Source: UMGS1994 sp944386155
GTDB lineage: Bacteria > Bacillota > Clostridia > TANB77 > CAG-508
DNA length: 64,000 bases
Reading direction: 5' to 3'
Assembly: GCA_963931085.1 (NCBI GenBank)
Contig: OZ006973.1
Span: 1,741,286 to 1,805,285 of the forward strand
The notes below the pieces were generated by a model, which worked only from the letters and a program-made list of their open reading frames with translations, did no database searches and was not told the DNA's origin. Below are positions 36,701-44,817 of this stretch, piece after piece. Both the position numbers and the translations under genes were made by a program. Numbering within the stretch: position 1 is the stretch's first letter; each line of letters opens with the position of its first letter.

Positions 36701-37340
36701 TTCTTGCTTTTTCAGATTGAATTTTAAGAGGATCTAAGTTTTGTTCAATTTCTACTAATATATCATTTATTCTTAAAAGATTTAATTTACTTTGTTCAAG
36801 CTTTTTTTCTGATTCTGCTTTTCTTGTTCTATATTTAACAATTCCTGCAGCCTCCTCAAAAACATGTCTTCTTTCTTCTGATTTATTACTTAAAATCTCA
36901 TCTATCTTACCTTGACCAATTATAGAATAACCGTCTTTTCCGATACCTGTATCCATAAATAATTCTAATATATCCTTTAATCTACAAGGAGTTTTATTGA
37001 TAAAATACCCAGATTCACCACTTCTATATATTCTTCTTGTTACTGTAACTTCTGTAAACTCTATTGGAAGTTTTCCATCTGAATTATCAATTATTATTGA
37101 TGCTTCTGCAAATCCTAATGATTTTCTATTTTGTGTTCCAGCAAAAATAACATCTTCAGTTTTAGATCCTCTAAGTGATTTCATGCTTTGCTCACCTAGT
37201 ACCCATCTAATACTATCTGAAATATTACTTTTTCCTGATCCATTTGGACCTATTACTGTTGTAATTCCTGGTTTAAAGTCAAGTACAGTCTTATCTGCAA
37301 ATGATTTAAATCCTTGTAATTCTAATCTTTTTAAATACAT
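33795..37340 (-). CDS. smc: Chromosome segregation ATPase SMC
   Basis: SMC (1,181 aa) compacts and organises chromosomes with ScpA/ScpB. The N-terminal head has Walker A GPNGSGKSN (about residues 32-40). The long coiled coils (about 165-500 and 660-1010) are Glu/Lys-rich. The hinge lies at about 515-640 (GVLANLISVPKEYETAIEMS and GRASFLPI). The C-terminal head has the signature LLSGGERAFTAIAL and Walker B FCVLDEIEAALD. This is the standard length. The start is ATG 37340, after GAAGGAAAACAATAAAG. The usual rnc and ftsY neighbours are absent: it is monocistronic behind a TTGATA-17-TATGAT promoter. Shadow frames opposite the coiled coil are not genes. Confidence 0.97.
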   Translation of the reverse strand: MYLKRLELQGFKSFADKTVLDFKPGITTVIGPNGSGKSNISDSIRWVLGEQSMKSLRGSKTEDVIFAGTQNRKSLGFAEASIIIDNSDGKLPIEFTEVTVTRRIYRSGESGYFINKTPCRLKDILELFMDTGIGKDGYSIIGQGKIDEILSNKSEERRHVFEEAAGIVKYRTRKAESEKKLEQSKLNLLRINDILVEIEQNLDPLKIQSEKARKFLDLREELKSIEVGLFIHNIDSYKEKIEEVLKDEDIYNTQIVREDERLSNIQEQKESLRQAIDNITNQIEKMQTLSFESEKKKEKLTSEININKERINNNNSNFERFREEIEESNKRIEELEEEKNQKQGKKDNLYESKEKFVKELEEKEKELATLNDKLSEKEKEIESKKQKVDANTDERYEITNVISTLVANMESSEKRENNIKNEIASYISELDASRIHKDEIGKGFYEIDSKRNKIKKELEDIDEKRKEAETKLKDFDTRINNTESEKRIKESRLKFLEETEREKEGYNRSVKAILQECDKNVSLKKGMHGVLANLISVPKEYETAIEMSLGQAMQNIVTDNEADVKKLVEYLRVNKLGRASFLPITSVYGKKLEKLSKENGVVGIASDLVKYDKKYEQIVLSLLGRTVIVDNMDTAINVAKKNKYAFRIVTIEGDVVNPSGMITGGSVVQKTVNILGRSREIESLKKDIKKLEEKIKNLKDEKEKYSDEIESTLEEVSALEKELQEIEIVYATEKQKVVSEEEAIKKIETRLEKLREEDKSIKEQKEISKNKQNELNEKIKELEEENSKLTDEINEFALLNKDDQKYIDDLNFDITNLKISVSSFDESEDSINEMIDRINLDIENTKTVINNKTEQRKKITEENKNLEESIKNLEEEIEKLKEDSSNSGSKIEELKKDRVAKNEKLNETEEQVLEQMKKIEDLKNQVVKCDIKKSKLETERDQIINKMWEEYELTPSQAVDFKKPTNVQEVQRKVNNLRNDIKELGSINIDSIEEYKKLKERYDFMSEQRLDLENTMAKLRKVIVDLTEVMRKQFDEKFKIINKNFAEVFSELFGGGKAELKLTDENDILESGIEIEVQPPGKKLQNMSLLSGGERAFTAIALLFAILKINPAPFCVLDEIEAALDDVNVYRFAEYLKKFAKDTQFLVITHRKGTMEVADTVYGITMEENGISKLLSMKLSK

Positions 37341-37397
37341 CTTTATTGTTTTCCTTCTTTTACGTTCTTAGTACATTTATAGAGTACTAGCATGTAT

Positions 37398-37426
37398 ATC
37401 ATATATTAAATAAGATATTTTATCAA
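37398..37426 (-). promoter_or_regulatory. Sigma-A promoter of smc
   Basis: TTGATA (37421-37426) and TATGAT (37398-37403) on the minus strand are 17 bases apart, about 58 bases before the ATG. Confidence 0.6.
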
Positions 37427-37568
37427 GAGTTAATATATGTAACTTGTACTTTTAACAGATTAAATTTTAGCTTTAATATAATATTATTTATATATTACAT
37501 AATTGTTTAATATTGTTATTGAAAAAAATATTTTTTATAGATAAAATATTTATTATAAGGAGAATATT

Positions 37569-38507
37569 ATGAAAGAAGAATTTGATTTTTATAGCAGAAC
37601 ATCTCTTAAAGCATATAACCTAGATGGCAAAATGCGTTATCAATTAAATATGCTAGATAGCTTAGATGTTTATACAAAAAAACATTCTGAAAATGTTGCA
37701 AATATTACTTGCAGACTTTGCGAATATTTAAATATGGAAGAAGGATTTACTATATACACAACAATGTGTGCCTATCTTCATGATATTGGTAAAATATTTA
37801 TTCCACCTTCAATTCTTCAAAAGCCTTCTAGATTAACCGACGAAGAATTTGAAATCATGAAAACTCATACTACTATTGGATACAATATGTGTATGAAAGA
37901 TCCAGAACTTAGGCCTTATGCTGCAGGTCCTCTTTATCATCATGAAGCTTTAAATGGTACAGGATACCCAAATCATTTATCAGCAAAAGACATTCCTTAT
38001 GAAGGTCAGATTATACGTGTTGCAGATGAGTTTGAAGCAATTACTGCAAAAAGGCAATATAAAACTCACATTGGAATTATCGATACTTTAAATATTCTTA
38101 TTGAAAACTCTCAGCCAATAACTAAACAAGAGGGTATCAATATGATTGTTAAAGATGTTAAACATGGTAAAATAGATAAAAAGATAGTAAGAGCATTATT
38201 TAAAGTTGTAATAGATGATACAGAAACTGAAATAGCAAGTCGTTCTGATTACTTAAGTTATGTTACTAAAGAAATAGCAAGACTTAATAAGGCTGATAGT
38301 TATTATCAAAAATATTTAAAAGCAAAATCAGAAAAAAAGAAAAACTATTATAAAGAAGGAGTTTTAATGTACTTAAAAACTCCAGATGAAAATATTGATA
38401 ATTTCTTGCAAGTAAGAAAAGAATATCAAGAATCTCTACAAGCAAGAAGAGAACATATTAAAAATCTATATAAAGAAATTAAGAAAATCAAGAATTTAAA
38501 AGTCTAA
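37569..38507 (+). CDS. HD-GYP domain protein (probable cyclic-dinucleotide phosphodiesterase)
   Basis: A 312-aa protein. The HD-GYP domain spans about residues 15-195: KHSENVANI, AYLHDIGKIFIP (HD pair), KTHTTIGYN and YHHEALNGTGYP (the GYP signature), then GQIIRVADEFEAI. This matches class-I HD-GYP phosphodiesterases, which hydrolyse c-di-GMP, though some act on other cyclic dinucleotides. The C-terminal 110 residues are helical and charged (EKKKNYYKEG.LMYLKT), with no sensor or TM domain. The start is ATG 37569, after AAGGAGAATATT. It probably forms a unit with the downstream AIM24 gene (53-base gap). Confidence 0.93.
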   Translation: MKEEFDFYSRTSLKAYNLDGKMRYQLNMLDSLDVYTKKHSENVANITCRLCEYLNMEEGFTIYTTMCAYLHDIGKIFIPPSILQKPSRLTDEEFEIMKTHTTIGYNMCMKDPELRPYAAGPLYHHEALNGTGYPNHLSAKDIPYEGQIIRVADEFEAITAKRQYKTHIGIIDTLNILIENSQPITKQEGINMIVKDVKHGKIDKKIVRALFKVVIDDTETEIASRSDYLSYVTKEIARLNKADSYYQKYLKAKSEKKKNYYKEGVLMYLKTPDENIDNFLQVRKEYQESLQARREHIKNLYKEIKKIKNLKV

Positions 38508-38560
38508 TTATAAAATTAAAAATTAAAATTGAATACAAATGAAATTTAGGAGGAATACGA

Positions 38561-39361
38561 ATGTTTAAAGTTGAAAATTTATCTAACAATGATAATTTGC
38601 GTGTTGTTGAGCAAATGGGAAATATGAGAGTACTTGAATATATTAACGATTTAAGTGTAACTCCAGATATGGCAGTATCTGCATATTTTTCATCTAAAAT
38701 GAATGTGCGTAAAAGACAATTATTACTTAAACTAGAAAATAGTGAATATACTTTAAGCTCAGGAGCAATGCAATGGATGCTTGGAAATATTGAAGCTGTT
38801 GCAGATGTTAAAGGTGTAGGAGATTTCTTAGGAAAAGTTGTAAAAGGTTCAGTAACAGGTGAAGGTGCTGTAAAACCTAAATATAAAGGAAATGGTTTGC
38901 TTATGCTTGAACCAACATTTAAACACATAGTACTAGATGATTTAAGTAATTGGGGAGACGGTGTAGTTTTAGATGATGGATTGTTTTTAGCTTGTGAATC
39001 TTCAATAAACCAAACAATAACAGCAAGAAGTAATTTCTCTTCTGCAATATTAGGTGGTGAAGGATTATTTAATTTAAAACTAGTTGGTAGTGGTATATTT
39101 GCCTTAGAATGTCCTGTTCCTAAAGATGAACTAATAGAAGTATCTTTAGATAATGATGTATTAAAAGTTGATGGAAATTTTGCTATTGCTTGGTCTAGTA
39201 GTTTAGATTTTACAGTAGAAAAATCAACTAAAAGTTTAATAGGATCTGCAATTTCAGCAGAAGGTTTTGTAAACGTATTTAGAGGAACAGGTAAAGTATT
39301 ACTTGCTCCAATAATGAATACAAAGATTTCTACTATTGCTTCAATGCCTAAAAACGTTTAA
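38561..39361 (+). CDS. AIM24 family protein
   Basis: The 266-aa product has a beta-rich fold typical of the AIM24/TIGR00266 family: GSVTGEGAVKPKYKGNGLLML, HIVLDDLSNWG and a C-terminal GFVNVFRGTGKVLLAP. The family occurs widely in bacteria and its function is unresolved. There is no signal peptide. It follows the HD-GYP gene and carries its own RBS AGGAGGAATACGA. It ends just before a clear terminator. Confidence 0.92.
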   Translation: MFKVENLSNNDNLRVVEQMGNMRVLEYINDLSVTPDMAVSAYFSSKMNVRKRQLLLKLENSEYTLSSGAMQWMLGNIEAVADVKGVGDFLGKVVKGSVTGEGAVKPKYKGNGLLMLEPTFKHIVLDDLSNWGDGVVLDDGLFLACESSINQTITARSNFSSAILGGEGLFNLKLVGSGIFALECPVPKDELIEVSLDNDVLKVDGNFAIAWSSSLDFTVEKSTKSLIGSAISAEGFVNVFRGTGKVLLAPIMNTKISTIASMPKNV

Positions 39362-39391
39362 TATTTAATATAATAAAGATTAAATATTTAT

Positions 39392-39420
39392 AAAAGATAA
39401 GCATTTTTGCTTATCTTTTT
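39392..39420. terminator. Terminator after the AIM24 gene
   Basis: AAAAGATAAGCA (39392-39403) pairs with TGCTTATCTTTT (39408-39419), followed by T-rich sequence. Confidence 0.9.
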
Positions 39421-39504
39421 AATTTTGTTTTTATTTTTTGTTTTTAACTTTTATTTTTTGTTTTTATTTTTATCTTTTTAATCTTTTTACTTTTCTCCCA
39501 TTTA

Positions 39505-40248
39505 TTATTTATTATTATAAAAGTAATCTATTATACCAATATATATACCATATGCTAATTTATTTTGATATTCTTCGCTTTTTAAATTTTGCTCTTCTTC
39601 GTTATTTGATAAAAATCCACATTCTACAATAGAAATTGGAATTTCAACATGATTTAATATATAAACATTATTAATCTCTTTTGGAACTCTTCTATTATCT
39701 TTAGAAATAGTCTCATTTAATGAATTTTGTATACATTCTGAAAGTCTTTTTCCTTCTTCAGATTTGCTATTATAAAAAGTTTGCCATCCGTGATACTGCT
39801 CTTCTTCTATTTTGTTTAAGTGTATAGATACAAATATATCTGCTGAACTTTCATTTCCTATTGTCACTCTATTTTTTATATCAGAAACTTTTTTATCATA
39901 AATACTTGAATTATCATTTTCATATATACCATTTTCATCAGATCTTGTTAATATCACATAACTTCCGCTTTCTTCTAATAATTTTTGAAGCTTTAAAGCA
40001 ATTTTCAAGTTAATCTCTGATTCTATAGTTCCACTATTTCCAACTGCTCCACCGTCAGGAAGTCCATGCCCTGCATCTATGATAATTGTTTTATTTGTAA
40101 TGGGAACTGTATTTACTAGTATAGTTGCCATATTATCCCCATTTTTCATTATGTTTATTTCATCTTTATTTGTAAAACCAAAAATAGCAAAACTAAAAAA
40201 AACAGCACAAATAATAAACATTATTTTCTTTTTATTTATTATTAGCAT
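39505..40248 (-). CDS. cwlD: N-acetylmuramoyl-L-alanine amidase CwlD
   Basis: Amidase_3 family zinc enzyme. The motifs are IIIDAGHGLPDGGAVG (His zinc ligand; DAGHG), TIESEINLKIALKL (Glu), VSIHLNK (His) and IVECGFLSN (catalytic Glu). An N-terminal membrane segment lies at about residues 7-27. CwlD with PdaA makes the muramic lactam of spore cortex, so it belongs to the sporulation set in this window. The start is ATG 40248 after AGGTGATGAAA. An in-frame GTG-ATG lies slightly upstream (40257/40254), but inside the RBS. Length is 247 aa. Confidence 0.92.
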   Translation of the reverse strand: MLIINKKKIMFIICAVFFSFAIFGFTNKDEINIMKNGDNMATILVNTVPITNKTIIIDAGHGLPDGGAVGNSGTIESEINLKIALKLQKLLEESGSYVILTRSDENGIYENDNSSIYDKKVSDIKNRVTIGNESSADIFVSIHLNKIEEEQYHGWQTFYNSKSEEGKRLSECIQNSLNETISKDNRRVPKEINNVYILNHVEIPISIVECGFLSNNEEEQNLKSEEYQNKLAYGIYIGIIDYFYNNK

Positions 40249-40327
40249 TTTCATCACCTAGTAATATATATTCTAAAACAAAAATAAAATTCACAATATG
40301 TTTTATTGTGAATTTCTTTTTATAATT

Positions 40328-40972
40328 TTAAATATTACTATATCCTTTTGCAATTATCGCTTTTTCTATATCATTTGTTCTTTTAAATATTGAGCTTACA
40401 AGAGGTCTTACGAATACATGAATATTAGAAATCTTCATTATATATCCTTTTGACTCTAATACTTGTTTTAATTCTATCATCTCATCTCTTATTATTGGTA
40501 TAAAAGAAATTGCTATACTTACTAAAAGTCCTACACTTTCAACATCAAATCTAAATAATTTAAGTGGGCTTAGTATAGTCTCTATAACTTTACTAATTTC
40601 AAGTACTGTTACTGTTCTTGAAAAAATATATGTACTAATACAAGCTATTATAAATCTTGTAGCAATTAATATTCCATAAGAAATATTTTCTAAAACTATA
40701 TTTATTATAAAAGTAAATATTATAAGAGGACTAATTAATAGTAAATATCTTATAATTTTTAATATATTTAGTCTCAAAAACATAATAACAATTATATCTA
40801 TTAAAAAAAATGAAAATAAAATTTTATAATTACTTATGAAAAATATAGCAAGTACAAATATATCAAATATTATAAATTTTATTATATTTAAAAAAATCTT
40901 TAAATTTTCCTTATTAAAAAGATTAAAAAAATTATCTTTTTTACTCACTATAACTAGATTATTTTCTTCCAT
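40328..40972 (-). CDS. ecfT: ECF transporter transmembrane component EcfT
   Basis: The 214-aa product has five hydrophobic segments and two coupling helices near the C-terminus with the A-x-G-like motifs: ESKGYIMK and AIIAKGY. These correspond to the Ala-Arg-Gly pairs of EcfT that contact the ATPases. Its ATG overlaps the ecfA 3' end by 14 bases, so translation is coupled. It is the membrane partner of the ATPase next to it and of an S subunit, plausibly the FolT encoded just upstream. Only one ATPase gene is present locally, whereas many systems have two (EcfA and EcfA'). Confidence 0.9.
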   Translation of the reverse strand: MEENNLVIVSKKDNFFNLFNKENLKIFLNIIKFIIFDIFVLAIFFISNYKILFSFFLIDIIVIMFLRLNILKIIRYLLLISPLIIFTFIINIVLENISYGILIATRFIIACISTYIFSRTVTVLEISKVIETILSPLKLFRFDVESVGLLVSIAISFIPIIRDEMIELKQVLESKGYIMKISNIHVFVRPLVSSIFKRTNDIEKAIIAKGYSNI

Positions 40973-41786
40973 TTAACATCACTTCCACTATCTTGTCTAA
41001 TAAATCTTTTTTTCGATAATCTTTAATCTTATGTATATCTATTCCTTTTTCTTTTAATTTTAAAAGTATTTTAATAGTATCTGGCATTTTTACTTCACAT
41101 TCATTGAAAATCCCTATATTATCAATAAGTTCTTCTCTTTTTATTACTTTTTTTATTCCTTTATTTTCTATAATTACTATTCTATCTCCTAGTAAAATTT
41201 CATCTGGATTATTAGTAACTATAACAAATGTGTATCCCTTTTCTTTTAATTTCATTATAATATCGTGTATTTTTTCTTTTCCTAACGTGTCTATCATTGT
41301 AGTAGGTTCATCCATAACAATATACTTATTGTCTACGGCTAAAAGCCCTGCAATATTTATTCTTTGCTTCTGCCCTAATGATAATCCATAAGTTTCCTTA
41401 TCGTAAAAATCACTCATTCCCACCTGTTCTAAAGCAGCTTGTATTCTTTTTTCCTTATTATCTAATTTTAGATTTTTAAGTGCAAATTCTAAATCATCTT
41501 TTACTATTGGAAAAATTATCTGATTCTCTGGGTTTTGAAATAATATTCCGATCTTTTTTCTAAGTTCAAGTTTAGTCTTTTTATTTTTTGTATCTATATT
41601 ATCTATAAAAATACATCCTTTTTTAGGAATCAAGATTCCTGAAATAAGTTTTGCAAGTGTAGATTTACCTGAACCATTCCTTCCTACAATAACTATTATT
41701 TCACCTTGATTTATTTCTAAATTTACATTTTCTAAAATATTATCTGTAAATCTATATTTAAAACTTAAATTTTCTATTCTTATCAT
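40959..41786 (-). CDS. ecfA: ECF transporter ATPase EcfA
   Basis: An ABC ATPase of 275 aa. Walker A is GRNGSGKSTLAKLI, the Q-loop is LFQNPENQI (typical of energy-coupling factors), the signature is LSLGQKQRINIAGL and Walker B is YIVMDEPTT. The C-terminal region has PDTIKILLKLKEKGI, an EcfA extension. ATG 41786 follows GAAGGTGCTAAT. An upstream in-frame start at 41837 would be 17 residues longer but lacks an RBS. The product powers uptake of vitamins through exchangeable S subunits. Confidence 0.93.
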   Translation of the reverse strand: MIRIENLSFKYRFTDNILENVNLEINQGEIIVIVGRNGSGKSTLAKLISGILIPKKGCIFIDNIDTKNKKTKLELRKKIGILFQNPENQIIFPIVKDDLEFALKNLKLDNKEKRIQAALEQVGMSDFYDKETYGLSLGQKQRINIAGLLAVDNKYIVMDEPTTMIDTLGKEKIHDIIMKLKEKGYTFVIVTNNPDEILLGDRIVIIENKGIKKVIKREELIDNIGIFNECEVKMPDTIKILLKLKEKGIDIHKIKDYRKKDLLDKIVEVMLNGRK

Positions 41787-41943
41787 ATTAGCACCTTCAT
41801 ATATGTAAATTTCTTTTAATTTTACTTTTTTATGCACTTTTCTTTTTTGTATTCTTACTTACTTTTCTCCTGTATTTCTTTATTTTTAGCTGTTTCTTTA
41901 GTATGCACTTTTTTTAAATTCTTAAGAATAAAAAATTATACTC

Positions 41944-43245
41944 TTACTTATTATTTTTTAATTTATTTAAGATATCCACAACTTCTTTATAAATATAAAA
42001 ACTTCCTATTATGAAAATAACTTTATTCGAATCTTTATACTTTTTACTTACCTTTTCTATTGTATCTACTAAGCTTCCTGTATTATAAATTCCATAAATA
42101 TTTTCCTTTTCTGCAACTTTTTTAAGTTCTTCACTTTCTATAAACTTTCTATCAGAAACTCCATCTGTAAAATAAAATTCTGAATCATTATACCTATTTA
42201 CAAGTTTAGATACTATTGTTTTATAATCTTTAGTTCCTAATATCGATACTATAAAAACTTTTTCAGTATTTGAGTAATACTGATTTATTGTTTGTATTAA
42301 ATTTTCTATTGCAGGAGCATTATGAGCACCGTCATAAATTATTTCAGGATTATCTAATAATTTTTCAAATCTTGCCCTGTGAATAACATTTTTAAGTGAA
42401 TTTTTTACTGTATTATATTCAATTTTATATCCTTTTTCTTTTAAGATTTCCACAGCTTTTAAACAAATTGTGGAATTATATATTTGTTTTTTTCCTTTTA
42501 GATTTACAGGAATATCTTTTATACCTTTATAAGTAAAATATTGAAAATCTTTATCATATTTATAGTCTGTACATTCACTTTTTTTAGCTAAATGTAATTT
42601 ACTATTTGTTTTTTTACATTTATCTATAATTACATTTAAAACTTCTTCATCATTTTCTCTTTTTAAATATATAACATCTGAATTATCTTTTATAATTCCC
42701 GCTTTATGTTTTGCTATATCTACTATATTATTTCCAAGTATATCAACATGATCTAAACCTACAGAAACTATAATAGAAATCATTGATTCTACAACATTTG
42801 TACAATCTGTTGTTCCTCCTAGTCCTGTTTCTATAACTGCAAAGTCACATTTTCTTTGTGCAAAATATATTAACGCAACACTAGTAATTACTTCAAACCA
42901 TTTTACTTTAATTTCATGTTTAGAATTATATTCATCAATATATACTGATAATTTCTCTAGTATTTTGCTAATTTCTTCATCAGATATTTCTTTATCATTT
43001 ACAGTAATTGTTTCATTAAATTTAATAAGTTGTGGAGAAATAAATTTACCCACAGTATAACCTGAATCTACTAAAATTCTATTTAACATTTCACAAACAC
43101 TACCTTTCCCATTTGTGCCTGCTATATGTATTATTTTTAATTTATTTTGTGGATTATCAAATTTATCTAATAAAAAGTACATAGCTTCTAACGTTGGATC
43201 TTTTGTAAATTTATCAAATTGTTTTAAATATTCATTTATGTCCAT
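41944..43245 (-). CDS. folC: Folylpolyglutamate synthase/dihydrofolate synthase
   Basis: The Mur-ligase-like enzyme (433 aa) adds glutamates to folates, which retains them in the cell. The ATP-binding loop is HIAGTNGKGSVCEMLN (about residues 39-54), the family signature is VIETGLGGTTDCTNVV, and IYDGAHNAPAIENL lies in the C-terminal domain. The ATG at 43245 is 2 bases after the folT stop, so it is in the riboswitch-controlled unit. This couples import to polyglutamylation. A gap of 157 bases separates it from ecfA. Confidence 0.95.
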   Translation of the reverse strand: MDINEYLKQFDKFTKDPTLEAMYFLLDKFDNPQNKLKIIHIAGTNGKGSVCEMLNRILVDSGYTVGKFISPQLIKFNETITVNDKEISDEEISKILEKLSVYIDEYNSKHEIKVKWFEVITSVALIYFAQRKCDFAVIETGLGGTTDCTNVVESMISIIVSVGLDHVDILGNNIVDIAKHKAGIIKDNSDVIYLKRENDEEVLNVIIDKCKKTNSKLHLAKKSECTDYKYDKDFQYFTYKGIKDIPVNLKGKKQIYNSTICLKAVEILKEKGYKIEYNTVKNSLKNVIHRARFEKLLDNPEIIYDGAHNAPAIENLIQTINQYYSNTEKVFIVSILGTKDYKTIVSKLVNRYNDSEFYFTDGVSDRKFIESEELKKVAEKENIYGIYNTGSLVDTIEKVSKKYKDSNKVIFIIGSFYIYKEVVDILNKLKNNK

Positions 43246-43247
43246 AT

Positions 43248-43847
43248 TTATTCCTCCATTAAAAACTTATCCATCTCTTTTTTAGTAATTTTATAAATAA
43301 TTGGTGCTACAATTATTTGAACTACAAACATTGTAGCTTGAGTTACAAGTCTTGTCATAATTATTGCTACATAAGCTTTTCCATATAATATATTTAACCA
43401 AAATGCTTGTATAAATATGTTTATTCCAAATCTTACTATTATTAATGTTATTACTAAATTAATCATAAATCTTTTGATAGAAGCATCTTTTGAAAGCAAC
43501 ATTTTAGAGATTATATTTCCTATTTTTGTTTTCCCTATTTTTGTTTCTAAAAAAGTCTCTTTTAAACCTGGATGTAATAATAATCCACATATAAATCCTT
43601 TTAGGACTGCCGAAGCAGTAAAACCTGGGAAATATTCACCAAATGGAAATAGATGAGCACCAATATAATCTGTAAGTCCTAAAACTAGCGCTCCATATAC
43701 TGGACCTAATAATATTGCTACTATCATGCTCGGAATAAAACTTAAATTAATAGTAAAAAAATTTGTATTAATAGATAAAAATCTATCTGAAATTATAAGT
43801 ATTGCTAAAAGTAATGCTGAGATTACTATTTTCTTAATTTTTGACAT
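43248..43847 (-). CDS. folT: Folate ECF transporter S component FolT
   Basis: A 199-residue membrane protein with six hydrophobic segments. It carries the ECF S-component pattern FIPSMIVAILLGPVYGALVLGLTDYIG, with AHLFPFGEYFPGFTASAVLKGF. A THF riboswitch directly precedes it and folC directly follows, which identifies folate as the likely substrate. The start is ATG 43847, 6 bases after AGAAGG. The upstream in-frame TTG (43892) lies inside the RBS-masking hairpin. Its partners EcfA/EcfT are encoded downstream. Confidence 0.93.
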   Translation of the reverse strand: MSKIKKIVISALLLAILIISDRFLSINTNFFTINLSFIPSMIVAILLGPVYGALVLGLTDYIGAHLFPFGEYFPGFTASAVLKGFICGLLLHPGLKETFLETKIGKTKIGNIISKMLLSKDASIKRFMINLVITLIIVRFGINIFIQAFWLNILYGKAYVAIIMTRLVTQATMFVVQIIVAPIIYKITKKEMDKFLMEE

Positions 43848-43854
43848 AAAAATA

Positions 43855-43889
43855 CCTTCTTTCTTTTTTCCGCACATAAAGAAAGAAGG
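43855..43889 (-). promoter_or_regulatory. Hairpin that buries the folT ribosome binding site
   Basis: On the minus strand CCTTCTTTCTTT (43889-43878) pairs perfectly with AAAGAAAGAAGG (43866-43855), a 12-bp stem with an 11-base loop. Its right arm contains the AGAAGG Shine-Dalgarno sequence of folT, so this is a sequestering expression platform for the riboswitch upstream. Confidence 0.8.
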
Positions 43890-43913
43890 CAAATATCCCT
43901 CTTAAATTTATGA

Positions 43914-44005
43914 ATAGCGGAATGCAAAAATAAATAAGCGTTTATAACTTGCCTAAACAACAACTTCCCGTCTGTTTAGTCTTAACTATTTATTCTCTAC
44001 TCTAT
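43914..44005 (-). promoter_or_regulatory. THF (tetrahydrofolate) riboswitch
   Basis: The minus-strand leader from about 44003 shows the THF-I riboswitch layout. AGAGTAGA at the 5' end; a P2 stem AATAAATA (43994-43987) with TATTTATT (43936-43929); GTTAAG; a P3 stem CTAAACA with TGTTTAG enclosing GACGGGAAGTTG; then TTTGCATTCCGCT at the 3' end (consensus TTGCATCCGCTCC). It controls folT-folC. It begins only about 7 bases after the stop codon of the upstream pilin-like gene. Confidence 0.88.
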
Positions 44006-44009
44006 TTTT

Positions 44010-44408
44010 TTATTCTCTTGGAAAACTAACTGTATTAAGCCATTTTTCCTCTTCTTCTGTTGCTCCATCTATATAAGTTAGTACAAATGTATCTTCTTCA
44101 TTGTTTAGTTTAATTTCAAATTTATAATCTTTATAGTCTTCATTTGAATTAAGCCAATTATTTAGATACTCTTCTAATTCTTTTTTTATTGTATTATTAT
44201 CTTGTCCATTTGCTCTAGCTAAAACTTCTTTTTCACTTAACTCCTTTTGTAATTCAGATATATCATCTAAATAATTTATTCTTCTTGATTTTGTGAAAAC
44301 ACCTTCTTCACCTATTGAAAAACTAATAGTTATAGATGCAAGCAAACATAAAAGTATAACCGTAATTACTAATGCTAGCATTGTTATTCCTTTTTCACCC
44401 TTTAGCAT
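44010..44408 (-). CDS. Prepilin-like protein with type IV pilin N-terminus
   Basis: The 132-aa product has KGEKGITMLALVITVILL at the N-terminus: a short basic leader, G as the cleavage position and a hydrophobic helix, as in clostridial pseudopilins. The Glu at position 5 found in classical pilins is absent, which is common in this subgroup. The rest is acidic and hydrophilic (KELEEYLNNWLNSNEDYKDY). No pilus-assembly genes are nearby, so it is an orphan pilin-like protein. The start is ATG 44408, with AGGAGG about 13 bases upstream. It is in the same direction as acpS and followed at once by the riboswitch. Confidence 0.8.
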   Translation of the reverse strand: MLKGEKGITMLALVITVILLCLLASITISFSIGEEGVFTKSRRINYLDDISELQKELSEKEVLARANGQDNNTIKKELEEYLNNWLNSNEDYKDYKFEIKLNNEEDTFVLTYIDGATEEEEKWLNTVSFPRE

Positions 44409-44430
44409 ACTATATATTTTTCCTCCTATA

Positions 44431-44805
44431 CTATTTATACAATACTACAACTGTTGCTACTGCAAATTCATCACTATGAGATAAACTTATATCAATACTC
44501 TCTATTCTTTTAGACTCTATATTTTTAAAATAAATATCAGGTCTTCCATCTTCGTTTTTTAATACCTCAATATTTTTCCAATCTACATTCTTCTCATTAT
44601 CAAATATTTTTGTAGTAGCTTTAAAAGCTGCTTCTTTTGCTGCAAATCTTGCTGCAAAATGCTCATATTTAGAAGCCTCATGTTCTAAACAATATTTGAT
44701 TTCATCTTCTGTGTATACAGTATTTAAGAATTTATCTCCATGTCTTTCTATAGCTTTTTTTATTCTTTCAATACTTACTATATCTGTACCACATGATATT
44801 TTCAT
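44431..44805 (-). CDS. acpS: Holo-[acyl-carrier-protein] synthase
   Basis: AcpS transfers 4'-phosphopantetheine from CoA to ACP. The 124-aa product has GTDIVSIERIK (Asp-8 region, Mg2+), YTEDEIKYC and the motif FAARFAAKEAAFKA (Glu/Lys of the active site), and ends with SLSHSDEFAVATVV. It starts at ATG 44805 with AGGAGTAATTTTA, 12 bases after the stop of the membrane-protein gene, so it forms a unit with it. It is part of fatty-acid synthesis. Confidence 0.96.
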   Translation of the reverse strand: MKISCGTDIVSIERIKKAIERHGDKFLNTVYTEDEIKYCLEHEASKYEHFAARFAAKEAAFKATTKIFDNEKNVDWKNIEVLKNEDGRPDIYFKNIESKRIESIDISLSHSDEFAVATVVVLYK

Positions 44806-44817
44806 TAAAATTACTCC

